This document shows positions 1 through 5,351 of a DNA stretch of 5,351 bases, piece after piece (position 1 is the first letter of the stretch; every line of letters starts with the position of its first letter). Below the pieces are notes generated by a model. The model saw nothing but the letters and a program-made list of their open reading frames with translations. It was not told the origin of the DNA and ran no database searches. A program made the position numbers and the translations under genes. Source of the DNA: JAVMKJ01 sp031732875 (GTDB lineage: Bacteria > Pseudomonadota > Gammaproteobacteria > Competibacterales > Competibacteraceae); contig JAVMKL010000120.1 of the NCBI GenBank assembly GCA_031732875.1, forward strand, positions 1 through 5,351. The letters are read 5' to 3'.

Positions 1-71
1 TAAAAACCAACCGACTGATTGATAAAACCCCCGTAGGATACGCATGGCATACCCCGCGATGCCGCGCCCGC

Positions 72-138
72 CGATAGCGCTTGGGGTCGCCGGCGAGCGG
101 CGGACGTGAGTCCGCTGTCTCCGCCCCAGCCGCTATCG
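72..138. repeat. Long imperfect inverted repeat with inner GTGA-loop hairpin
   Basis: The arms 72-86 and 124-138 are complementary over 15 positions, with one C-C mismatch (80/130) and one T-G wobble (81/129). They enclose the perfect 6-bp hairpin GCGGAC-GTGA-GTCCGC (100-115). As RNA, the GUGA loop fits the stable GNRA tetraloop class. The short palindrome TCGCCGGCGA (87-96) lies between arm and hairpin. This is the strongest local helix of the upstream region. Confidence 0.6.
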
Positions 139-166
139 CCGACGCCGTGCCGCATTCCGCGAAACA

Positions 167-182
167 GGGGGCTGACGCCCCC
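167..182. repeat. Perfect G/C hairpin with TGAC loop
   Basis: GGGGGC (167-172), loop TGAC (173-176) and GCCCCC (177-182) form a perfect 6-bp stem. No T-run follows it directly, so by itself it is not an intrinsic terminator. Its C-rich arm could instead pair with the G-tract at 219-223 that precedes the T6 run, giving an alternative terminator-like fold. Confidence 0.5.
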
Positions 183-204
183 CGCTCGCCGAACGACCGC
201 GCCG

Positions 205-229
205 CTTCCACAGGAAGAGGGGGTTTTTT
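205..229 (+). terminator. Possible intrinsic terminator: hairpin, G-tract and T6
   Basis: CTTCC (205-209), ACA and GGAAG (213-217) form a 5-bp hairpin. It is followed by GGGGG (219-223) and six T residues (224-229). The local stem is short and not adjacent to the T-run. A more convincing terminator would pair GGGGG with CCCCC at 178-182 or 28-32. It could end a transcript from the unseen left side or attenuate transcription into the downstream operon. Call is tentative. Confidence 0.3.
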
Positions 230-388
230 GTACAGGCTTTGAATGACGGTGGATTTTTGGTGAAAGCCGCATAGACTGTAAATGGACATCAAGTCCGGTA
301 CTATCAAGCCAGAAAATTGATTGATTTTTCGCCATGTTTTCAGCTTTCTGCAAGTCGGCATGGCGTTTGGTTTCGTGGGGGGCGAGCA
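230..388 (+). promoter_or_regulatory. Probable leader/promoter region of the operon, no clear boxes
   Basis: This AT-richer stretch separates the structured element from the first gene and is the natural place for a promoter. No good sigma-70 pair is visible. The best I can point to is TTGGTG (257-262) with TAAATG (279-284) at 16-nt spacing, about three of six consensus matches each, which is weak. A small GGAC/GTCC hairpin (284-287/293-296) lies just downstream. An alternative sigma factor or an upstream promoter is equally possible. Confidence 0.25.
377..388 (+). promoter_or_regulatory. Purine-rich ribosome binding site deciding the ATG at 389
   Basis: A G6 run (377-382) sits 6 nt before the ATG at 389. 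It is not a canonical AGGAGG but is suitably placed. The frame is open further upstream to a TTG at 317, but that start has only an A-rich GAAAA before it and would put 24 extra residues ahead of the signal peptide. The ATG at 389 is therefore preferred. Confidence 0.5.
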
Positions 389-3300
389 ATGAGCGAGCAT
401 CGTCGCCGGGCATCTGCTTGCGAAGGGTGGAAGATCCGGCTTTATCTCGTGTTGGTTTTGCTTCTGCCATCGATCTGCCCGGTGCTGGCGGAGGAAGCGG
501 GTGAGGTGGTGAGCGTTTTGGGAACGGCCGAGGTTCTGCGCGACGGCCGCTGGCAGCCGGCCGGGCCGGGCGAGGTGCTGGCGGCGGGCGAGGCGGTGCG
601 CACCGGCGAGGGCAGCCGGGTCGCCATCCTGCTGGCCAGCGGCACCCAGCTCAAGCTCAACGCCAACAGCCAGCTGGAACTCAAGCAGGTCGGTCCGCCT
701 TCGGAGGGTTTCGCGCCCGCCGCCGTCCAGGCGGTGCAAGGCATCCTGCGCTTGCTGGGCGGCGAAGTCTGGGTCCGCAACGGCGGCGAACCGCTGGAAA
801 TCCAGACCGTGCCCGCCGTTGCCACCATCCGGGGCACCGAATTCAACCTGATGGTCGGTCCGGGCGACGCGGCGCGATTGGTCGTGCTCGGCGGACTGGT
901 CGAGTTCGCCAATCCCCAGGGCAGCGTGCTGGTGGCGGCCAACGAACAGGCCGACGTCCGGGTCGGCGAGGCCCCGCGCAAGACCGTGCTGCTCAACCCG
1001 CTCGATGCGGTGCAGTGGTCGCTGTACTATCCGGGACCGGTCGGCGGCCCGGCGGAACGGGCGCGGGACCCGAAGTCTCCCCGCTACTGGACCCAGGCGG
1101 CCGAGACCGCGCTCCTGCGGGGTGACGTGCCGCAAGCCCGCCAGGCGCTCGACCGGGCGCTGGCGCTCGATCCCCACGATGCGGCGGCCTACAGCCTGCG
1201 GTCGAACATCGCGTTGGTGCAAAACCGCCAGGCCGAGGCGCGGGCCGCCGCCGAACGAGCCATCGCCGCCGATCCGGCGTCATCCGCGGCCTGGCTCGGT
1301 CTGAGTCTGGTCCGGCAAGCCGAGTTTGACCTGGACGGCGCCCTGGCCAGCGCGCGCAAGGCGGTGGAACTCGATCCGACCAACGTCCGGGCGCTGGTTC
1401 AGGAAAGCAGCCTGCTGTTCGGCATGGGCCGGCTGCGCGACGCCGTCAAGGTCGCGCAACGGGCGCGGCAACGGGCGCCGGACGATGCCATGGTCAACAC
1501 GATCTGGGGGTTTCTGCAACTGGCGCGTTTCCGGATCGACGAGGCCCGCGACGCCTTCCAAATCGCCATCGCCCAGGATTCCACGCTGGGTCTGCCGCAT
1601 CTGGGGCTGGGGCTGGTGCTGTTCCGGCGCAACCAGACCGACGCGGCGGTCGCCGAGATGCGCCAGGCGACCCTGCTGGAGCCCCTGGTGTCGCTCTACA
1701 ACAGTTATCTGGGCAAGGCGTTCTACGAAATCAAGGACGACCGGCGGGCGCAGAAGTATCTGGAGCTGGCCAAGCAACTCGACCCTCATGACCCGACCCC
1801 CTGGCTGTACGACGCCATCCGCCTGCAAAGCATCAACCGGCCGGGCGAGGCGATGGAGAACCTGCAACGGTCGATCGAACTGAACGACGATCGGGGTGTT
1901 TACCGTTCCCGGTTATTGCTGGACGAAGATTTGGCCGCCAGAGCGGTTACCTTGGGACGCATTTACAACGAACTGGGCTTTTCCGAACTCGGCTTGCAGC
2001 AAGGCTGGCAATCGGTCAACCGCGACCCCACCAACTACTCCGCTCATCGCCTGCTGGCGGATTCCTACGCGGCCTTGCCGGGCGTCGAGGCGGCGCGAGC
2101 GAGCGAATTGCTGCAAGCGCAATTGCTGCAACCGATCAACATTACGCCGGTTTCGCCACAACTGGCGGAAACCAAGCTGCTGATCCCGGCTACCGGCCCG
2201 CTCACGCCTTCCCTGTACGAGTTCAATCCACTGTTCGTGCGGAATCGCCCCACGCTGTTTTTCTCGGGCTTGGGTGGCAATCAGAGCTCTTGGGGCGACG
2301 AACTGATCGTCTCCGGCCTGACCGACCGCTTCTCCTACAGCCTCGGCCAATTTCACTATCAGGACGACGGCTACCGACCCGACAACGACGTGGAAAATAA
2401 CCTCTACAATGTGTTCGTCCAGTACGCCGTGACGCCGGACTTCAACCTCCAGGCGGAATATCGGCATCGGGAAACGACCAGCGGCGATCTCCGATCCCAG
2501 TTTGATGGATCGTTCTATCCATTTGATCGCCGCAACATCGATCAGGATACCGCCCGAGTCGGCGCGCGTTATTCGCTGTCGCCCCAAACCGACGTGATCG
2601 CTTCGGTCATCTACACGGATCGGGATACCACTCTCCAGAGCCTCTCTTTCAAATTGGCGCAAAGGAGTATGGGCACTCAGGCGGAAGCCCAACTGCTTTA
2701 TAAAGCGGAACCATTTAATTTGATTACTGGGCTTGGCGCCTATTCGTTGGATATCAATTCGAGTGATCTGCCTGGCGATAAAGCCACTCAGCAAAATGTC
2801 TACAGTTATGGGTATATCAAGATTCCTGATCGTGTCATTTGGACCGTCGGTTTGAGCTATGAATCCGATGAAGATCCAAATGCCAACTTGAACAAGCTCA
2901 ATCCAAAGTTTGGCGTGCAGTGGGCGATCAACGATCAGGTGTCGTTGCGTGCCGCTGCCTTCCAAGCCGTCAAAAAGAGATTTACAGTCGAGCAGACCAT
3001 CGAGCCAACGCAAGTGGCCGGGTTCAATCAATTGATGGATTATGTGAATATGACCGTATCGAAGAATTATGGCGCCGCGCTCGATGTCCGCTTCAACAAA
3101 CAACTTTTTGGCGGCTTGGGTGTGTTAAGACAGGACAACGACGTTCCCTTTGGACAGTTGGCGCAACCCGAATTCTACGAAGTTGTGAGCAGTCAAGACC
3201 ATTTCTATAGTGCCTATTTATATTGGTTGCCGAGCCACGACTGGGCATTCTCCGCCTCGTTGCTTTATCAAACATTTGAGCCGGATCAGAGCTGCGCGTT

Positions 3301-3661
3301 TTGTTTATATTTCTATCCGGCTGAATTGAAAACTCTTTCGCTGCCTTTGAATGTCCAGTACTTTGATCCTTCGGGGTTTTTTGCTGGATTAGGCGTAGTT
3401 TATGTAAATCAGGAAATCCAGGTCCTCAATCCTGAGTCCATGACCCTTTCGCCGATGCAGAACGAGGATTTTACTCTGATCAATGCCGGACTGGGTTATC
3501 GCCTCCCCAAACGATGGGGAATCGTTGCTCTCCAGGTCAATAATATATTCGATAAAGATTTTTATTATCAGGATAATAATTTTCAAACAGGTGATGGAAC
3601 GACCAATCCCCTCTATATTCCCGAGCGAACCGTTTTTGGGCGGTTGGTTCTTAATTTCTAG
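389..3661 (+). CDS. Exported FecR-domain / TPR / outer-membrane beta-barrel protein
   Basis: A 1090-residue protein from ATG 389. Residues 1-34 form a Sec signal peptide: basic RRR and K/R, hydrophobic core LYLVLVLLL, and likely cleavage after VLA (A34). The Cys at 30 lacks a proper lipobox. Residues about 37-205 match the FecR family (beta-rich, with VRTGEGSRVAILLASGTQLKLN-like and ATIRGTEF motifs, the latter at 145-152) and end in the linker LNPLDAVQWSLYYP. About 230-580 is a TPR array of roughly eight or more 34-residue units (recurrent A..LDP ends), implying protein-protein contacts in the periplasm. From about 619 to the end lies a beta-barrel: alternating aromatic strands, a TonB-receptor-like IFDKDFYY...PERTVFGRLVLNF tail and a C-terminal Phe. 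No TonB plug domain is seen. The role is inferred as an outer-membrane assembly, conduit or receptor. Classical FecR is an inner-membrane anti-sigma regulator; that cytoplasmic part is absent here. GC falls sharply within the barrel half. Confidence 0.9.
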   Translation: MSEHRRRASACEGWKIRLYLVLVLLLPSICPVLAEEAGEVVSVLGTAEVLRDGRWQPAGPGEVLAAGEAVRTGEGSRVAILLASGTQLKLNANSQLELKQVGPPSEGFAPAAVQAVQGILRLLGGEVWVRNGGEPLEIQTVPAVATIRGTEFNLMVGPGDAARLVVLGGLVEFANPQGSVLVAANEQADVRVGEAPRKTVLLNPLDAVQWSLYYPGPVGGPAERARDPKSPRYWTQAAETALLRGDVPQARQALDRALALDPHDAAAYSLRSNIALVQNRQAEARAAAERAIAADPASSAAWLGLSLVRQAEFDLDGALASARKAVELDPTNVRALVQESSLLFGMGRLRDAVKVAQRARQRAPDDAMVNTIWGFLQLARFRIDEARDAFQIAIAQDSTLGLPHLGLGLVLFRRNQTDAAVAEMRQATLLEPLVSLYNSYLGKAFYEIKDDRRAQKYLELAKQLDPHDPTPWLYDAIRLQSINRPGEAMENLQRSIELNDDRGVYRSRLLLDEDLAARAVTLGRIYNELGFSELGLQQGWQSVNRDPTNYSAHRLLADSYAALPGVEAARASELLQAQLLQPINITPVSPQLAETKLLIPATGPLTPSLYEFNPLFVRNRPTLFFSGLGGNQSSWGDELIVSGLTDRFSYSLGQFHYQDDGYRPDNDVENNLYNVFVQYAVTPDFNLQAEYRHRETTSGDLRSQFDGSFYPFDRRNIDQDTARVGARYSLSPQTDVIASVIYTDRDTTLQSLSFKLAQRSMGTQAEAQLLYKAEPFNLITGLGAYSLDINSSDLPGDKATQQNVYSYGYIKIPDRVIWTVGLSYESDEDPNANLNKLNPKFGVQWAINDQVSLRAAAFQAVKKRFTVEQTIEPTQVAGFNQLMDYVNMTVSKNYGAALDVRFNKQLFGGLGVLRQDNDVPFGQLAQPEFYEVVSSQDHFYSAYLYWLPSHDWAFSASLLYQTFEPDQSCAFCLYFYPAELKTLSLPLNVQYFDPSGFFAGLGVVYVNQEIQVLNPESMTLSPMQNEDFTLINAGLGYRLPKRWGIVALQVNNIFDKDFYYQDNNFQTGDGTTNPLYIPERTVFGRLVLNF
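2106..2131 (+). repeat. Short tandem duplication inside the TPR-barrel linker
   Basis: The 11-mer AATTGCTGCAA occurs at 2106-2116 and again at 2121-2131, a 15-nt period coding for a repeated LLQ(A/P) unit (ELLQA, QLLQP) at the end of the TPR region. It is probably a small in-frame duplication with no regulatory meaning. Confidence 0.5.
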
Positions 3662-3671
3662 CCACAACCAA

Positions 3672-3685
3672 AAGGAGACAATCCA
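3672..3685 (+). promoter_or_regulatory. Strong Shine-Dalgarno site for the small gene
   Basis: AAGGAG at 3672-3677 lies 8 nt before ATG 3686, near-ideal spacing. It is the best ribosome binding site in the window, in contrast to the weak ones of the flanking genes. This suggests the small protein is made in higher amount than its neighbours, as expected of a peptide precursor or structural small protein. Confidence 0.85.
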
Positions 3686-3922
3686 ATGAGTTTGACCGGT
3701 GTTGAAGTGGATGTTGCAACCCTCGGTAATATTGAGCCTAATACGGTTCTTGTGGTTATTTCGGATGATACGGGAAAGGTAAGAGTAGTGAAGGTCGATC
3801 ACCAATCGATTGCCAAGGATGAGCCTTTTTTAAAAGTAGCTGCTGACGGTGCGGCAGTGGCGCTGGGCGGATGTTGGAGGCGCATTAATGGCACCTTGGT
3901 ATGGGTTAACCCATGTGTGTGA
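3686..3922 (+). CDS. Unrecognised 78-residue protein, possible double-glycine peptide precursor
   Basis: I do not recognise a family. The start is fixed by a strong Shine-Dalgarno, 24 nt after the barrel gene's stop, so it is very likely cotranscribed. There is no N-terminal signal peptide or TM helix. Residues 1-60 are net acidic with probable beta strands (NTVLVVISDDTGKVRVVKVD at about 18-38). Residues 59-62 read ALGG, followed by the 16-residue tail CWRRINGTLVWVNPCV (63-78). The tail has two Cys (63, 77), two Arg, two Trp and a central NG that would favour a beta-hairpin turn. By analogy with Gly-Gly leader peptides (bacteriocins, RiPPs, pheromones) the tail could be a released, disulfide-closed or modified core; this is inference. 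No protease-transporter or modifying enzyme is visible in the window. LGGC resembles a lipobox but is at the wrong place for one. It could simply be a small accessory protein of the barrel. Its GC (about 42%) resembles the end of the barrel gene, not the kinase. Confidence 0.8.
   Translation: MSLTGVEVDVATLGNIEPNTVLVVISDDTGKVRVVKVDHQSIAKDEPFLKVAADGAAVALGGCWRRINGTLVWVNPCV
3901..3914. repeat. Perfect 14-bp palindrome at the end of the small gene
   Basis: ATGGGTTAACCCAT is its own reverse complement and overlaps codons for Trp-Val-Asn-Pro-Cys at the end of the small gene. With no spacer it would favour a dimeric DNA-binding protein over an RNA hairpin. It may also be a chance product of the codons. 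A second palindrome, GTTGATCAAC, follows at 3943-3952. Confidence 0.4.
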
Positions 3923-3942
3923 TGGACCCATGCTTGTGTTAA
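3922..3942 (+). other. Six-codon minicistron in frame with the kinase gene
   Basis: The small gene's TGA (3920-3922) overlaps an ATG at 3922 (TGATG), the classic arrangement for translational coupling. This ATG is in the reading frame of the downstream kinase but meets TAA at 3940-3942 after M-D-P-C-L-C. It is either a coupling minicistron that lets ribosomes reinitiate downstream, a former kinase start interrupted by a nonsense change, or coincidence. Apart from this one, the kinase frame has no ATG between the TAA at 3907-3909 and position 4159 other than one at 3913, which runs into the same TAA. Confidence 0.35.
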
Positions 3943-3952
3943 GTTGATCAAC
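3943..3952. repeat. Perfect 10-bp palindrome in the peptide-kinase spacer
   Basis: GTTGATCAAC is a perfect palindrome in the 41-nt gap before the proposed kinase start at 3964. It could be part of an operator or only chance; it has no terminator character. No Shine-Dalgarno is visible in this gap. Confidence 0.3.
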
Positions 3953-3963
3953 GACTTTCAGCC

Positions 3964-5351
3964 TTGCCCAAACTGCATATTCCCCTGATCCTTCCGGCGA
4001 CTATCGTTTCGATAGTCGCCTTTGGGATTACCCTCCTTCTCTCCAACCTGTCTTTTTTTTCCTTTCTCGAACTCAAGGGACTCGATCTGCTGTTCGCGCT
4101 GCGCGGCCCCTTGCCTCCACCCGACCTCATCGTCGTCGTCGCCATCGACGAACCCTCGATGGCCGAGATCGGGCGGCAATGGCCGTGGCCGCGCGGCCTG
4201 CACGCCCGCCTGATCCAGCAACTCAACAAGGCCGGCGCCAGGGTCATCGGCTTTGACATCCTGTTTTCCGAGCCTTCCGAGCCCGCCGAGGACGAGGAGT
4301 TAGCCCGGATTCTGCGAGGCAGCGGGAACGTCGTGCTGGTCAGCGCCCTGTCGGTGGTGAACGATCCCCTGTTTCGTCACACCATCCGGATCGATCCGAT
4401 TCCGGCGTTTCGCGATGCCGCCGCGGTGGGCAGTCCGCTGGTCAGCATCGATGCGGATGGAATCGTGCGGCGGGCGCGGCTGCTGGCCCCCGACATGCCC
4501 TCGTTTGCCCTGCAGGTCGTCAGGCGCTATCTGGGGAACCCGGCGCCGGGAACCGCGGCGGCGACCGAAGCGAACTGGTTGAATCAAAAAAATTTATTGC
4601 GGGAGACGCTGATCGATTATCGGGGACCGCCGAAGACGATCAGGACGGTTTCGTACTACCAGGCTCTCAATTTTGAACGGATGCTGCCGCCCGGGATTTT
4701 TGCCGGCAAAATCGTGCTGGTGGGTCGCCTGCTGGAAGCGATTCCCGAACCGCAGCGCCTGTCGGGCGACACCTTTCTCACCCCGTTCTCCTGGATTGCC
4801 GAGAGTCCTTCGGCCGGCGTCGAGATTCAGGCCAACATCATCGACAACGTTCTGGAAGGACGGTTTGTCACCGAACTCGGCGAGGCCGGGCGACTGATCC
4901 TGCTGCTGGCGTCGATATTGGCCGCCAGTTTGCTTCTCGCCTGGTTCAAGCCGGTTACCGCTCTGATTGGGACGGTGGCGCTGGCTGGCCTGTCGATAAC
5001 GATTGCGTATGTGGTTTTCGCCAAAATGAATGTGTGGATTCCCATTGTTTCAGGAGTCATGGCCCTGGGGTTGGTCTATGGCGGTCATTTGCTGAGCCGG
5101 ACGCTGATGGCCGAGCGCGAGCGCCGCCGCTTGCTGGAGGAAGTCAATCGCGATCTGGAAATGAAAATCGCCGGGCGTACCCAGGAACTTTCCACGGCCA
5201 ATTGGGAGCTTCAGCAGCGCCACCGGGAAATCGAGGCCGCTTACCAGGACTTGAGGCGCACGCAGGAACAACTCGTCCATTCGGAAAAAATGGCCTCGCT
5301 GGGTCTGTTGGTGGCCGGGGTGGCGCACGAACTGAACAATCCCATCAGTTA
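3964..5351 (+). CDS. CHASE2-domain sensor histidine kinase, 3' end outside window
   Basis: The frame is open from 3943 to the window edge, with 462 complete codons from the proposed TTG start at 3964. Residues about 6-30 are a TM helix, leading into ELKGLDLLFALRG (about 37-49) and DLIVVVAIDEPS, the typical beginning of CHASE2, an extracytoplasmic sensory domain that runs to about 309. It includes WPWPRGLHARLI, GFDILFSEP, the YRGPP segment, GKIVLVG and the SPSAGVEIQANIIDN motif near its end. Three TM helices follow (about 311-328, 332-352, 358-377), then a cytoplasmic coiled coil (380-440) and the HisKA H-box SEKMASLGLLVAGVAHELNNP, with predicted phospho-acceptor His455. The catalytic ATPase domain must lie beyond the edge. 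The ligand is unknown. The start is uncertain: only non-ATG codons fit, TTG 3964 has no Shine-Dalgarno, and the first internal ATG (4159) would delete the TM and the beginning of CHASE2. It probably belongs to the same operon; a response regulator is likely downstream (inference). Confidence 0.88.
   Translation, partial: MPKLHIPLILPATIVSIVAFGITLLLSNLSFFSFLELKGLDLLFALRGPLPPPDLIVVVAIDEPSMAEIGRQWPWPRGLHARLIQQLNKAGARVIGFDILFSEPSEPAEDEELARILRGSGNVVLVSALSVVNDPLFRHTIRIDPIPAFRDAAAVGSPLVSIDADGIVRRARLLAPDMPSFALQVVRRYLGNPAPGTAAATEANWLNQKNLLRETLIDYRGPPKTIRTVSYYQALNFERMLPPGIFAGKIVLVGRLLEAIPEPQRLSGDTFLTPFSWIAESPSAGVEIQANIIDNVLEGRFVTELGEAGRLILLLASILAASLLLAWFKPVTALIGTVALAGLSITIAYVVFAKMNVWIPIVSGVMALGLVYGGHLLSRTLMAERERRRLLEEVNRDLEMKIAGRTQELSTANWELQQRHREIEAAYQDLRRTQEQLVHSEKMASLGLLVAGVAHELNNPIS
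3996..4020 (+). promoter_or_regulatory. Perfect 11-bp hairpin inside the 5' end of the kinase gene
   Basis: GGCGACTATCG (3996-4006), loop TTT and CGATAGTCGCC (4010-4020) make an uninterrupted 11-bp stem followed by only three T residues. It lies about 30 nt after the proposed kinase start, in codons for the first TM helix. It looks like a weak terminator or an attenuating mRNA hairpin that would lower kinase expression relative to the peptide gene. It is not a full intrinsic terminator because the T-run is short. Confidence 0.55.

Larger units (their letters stand above)
24..229. other. Candidate structured RNA or palindromic intergenic element
   Basis: No coding frame is evident here, but complementary segments nest regularly. 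AAAACCCCC (24-32) pairs perfectly with GGGGGTTTT (219-227) and encloses several local helices. These are 42-50/59-67 (core GGCAT/ATGCC), 72-86/124-138 (15 positions, one mismatch, one G-T), 100-105/110-115 (GCGGAC around a GTGA loop), 167-172/177-182 (GGGGGC around TGAC) and 205-209/213-217 (CTTCC around ACA). A T6 run at 224-229 follows the last G-tract, as at an intrinsic terminator. It could be a leader or small RNA, a terminator for an upstream gene, or a dispersed palindromic/MITE-like repeat. Strand is undecided because the closing stem also gives a short T-run on the minus strand. GC-rich DNA forms some hairpins by chance, but the number and perfection here look more than incidental. 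Confidence 0.4.

Noticed and set aside
24..227. CRISPR array or tRNA in the upstream structured region
   Set aside because: There are no regularly spaced direct repeats, and no tRNA features such as a TTCGA-type T-loop with CCA end could be traced. The signal is inverted repeats of differing sequence.
317..388. Upstream TTG start adding 24 residues to the FecR-TPR-barrel protein
   Set aside because: The extension would bury the signal peptide behind a non-hydrophobic stretch. The ATG at 389 has a G-rich site at proper distance and gives a normal signal peptide.
476..481. Lipoprotein signal at Cys30 of the large protein
   Set aside because: The residues before it (P-S-I) do not form a lipobox, and a normal signal peptidase I site (VLA) follows four residues later.
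1913..3103. Long minus-strand open frame (396 codons) opposite the barrel gene
   Set aside because: It lies wholly antisense to a recognisable TPR/beta-barrel coding frame, has no recognisable domain, and has the composition expected of a shadow of GC-rich codons.
3389..3805. Minus-strand open frame of 138 codons across the barrel end and small gene
   Set aside because: It runs antisense to two well-supported plus-strand genes, including a strong ribosome binding site, and its translation shows no domain.
3863..3874. LGGC in the small protein read as a lipobox
   Set aside because: It is at residues 60-63 with an Asp and no basic n-region or long hydrophobic stretch before it, so it is not a lipoprotein signal; the double-glycine reading is more plausible.
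3948..4259. Minus-strand frames over the kinase start
   Set aside because: The plus strand here encodes the TM helix and beginning of CHASE2, so these are shadow frames.

Overview
The window reads as a plus-strand operon from a GC-rich Gram-negative bacterium, most likely a proteobacterium and possibly a gammaproteobacterium. The Gram-negative call rests on an outer-membrane beta-barrel ending in Phe behind a signal peptide. The finer placement is an impression from codon use and gene style, not a proof.

Layout. Positions 1-388 hold no recognisable gene. Within them, 24-229 is dense in self-complementary segments (at least six helices, closed by AAAACCCCC/GGGGGTTTT and ending in a T6 run), so it is a candidate structured RNA, terminator/attenuator or dispersed palindromic element. 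Positions 389-3661 encode a 1090-residue exported protein: signal peptide, periplasmic FecR-type domain, a long TPR array and a C-terminal outer-membrane beta-barrel. After 24 nt with a strong ribosome binding site, 3686-3922 encodes an unrecognised 78-residue protein. It ends in Gly-Gly followed by a 16-residue, two-cysteine, Trp/Arg-containing tail that resembles a leader/core peptide precursor. From about 3964 to the right edge runs the 5' part of a CHASE2-domain sensor histidine kinase: N-terminal TM, extracytoplasmic CHASE2, three TMs, coiled coil and the HisKA H-box. It is cut off by the window end.

Possible joint function (inference). The kinase could sense a periplasmic signal through CHASE2. 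The FecR-TPR-barrel protein would form an outer-membrane assembly or conduit. The small protein between them could be cargo, signal or accessory peptide.

The kinase junction is unusual. An ATG overlapping the peptide gene's stop (TGATG) opens a frame that closes after six codons and then continues as the kinase frame. The kinase therefore needs a non-ATG start, and a perfect 11-bp hairpin lies just inside its coding region. Base composition drops sharply from about 2640 to 3920, covering the distal barrel and the small gene, while the FecR/TPR part and most of the kinase are GC-rich. This suggests that the barrel end and peptide gene have a different history from the rest.
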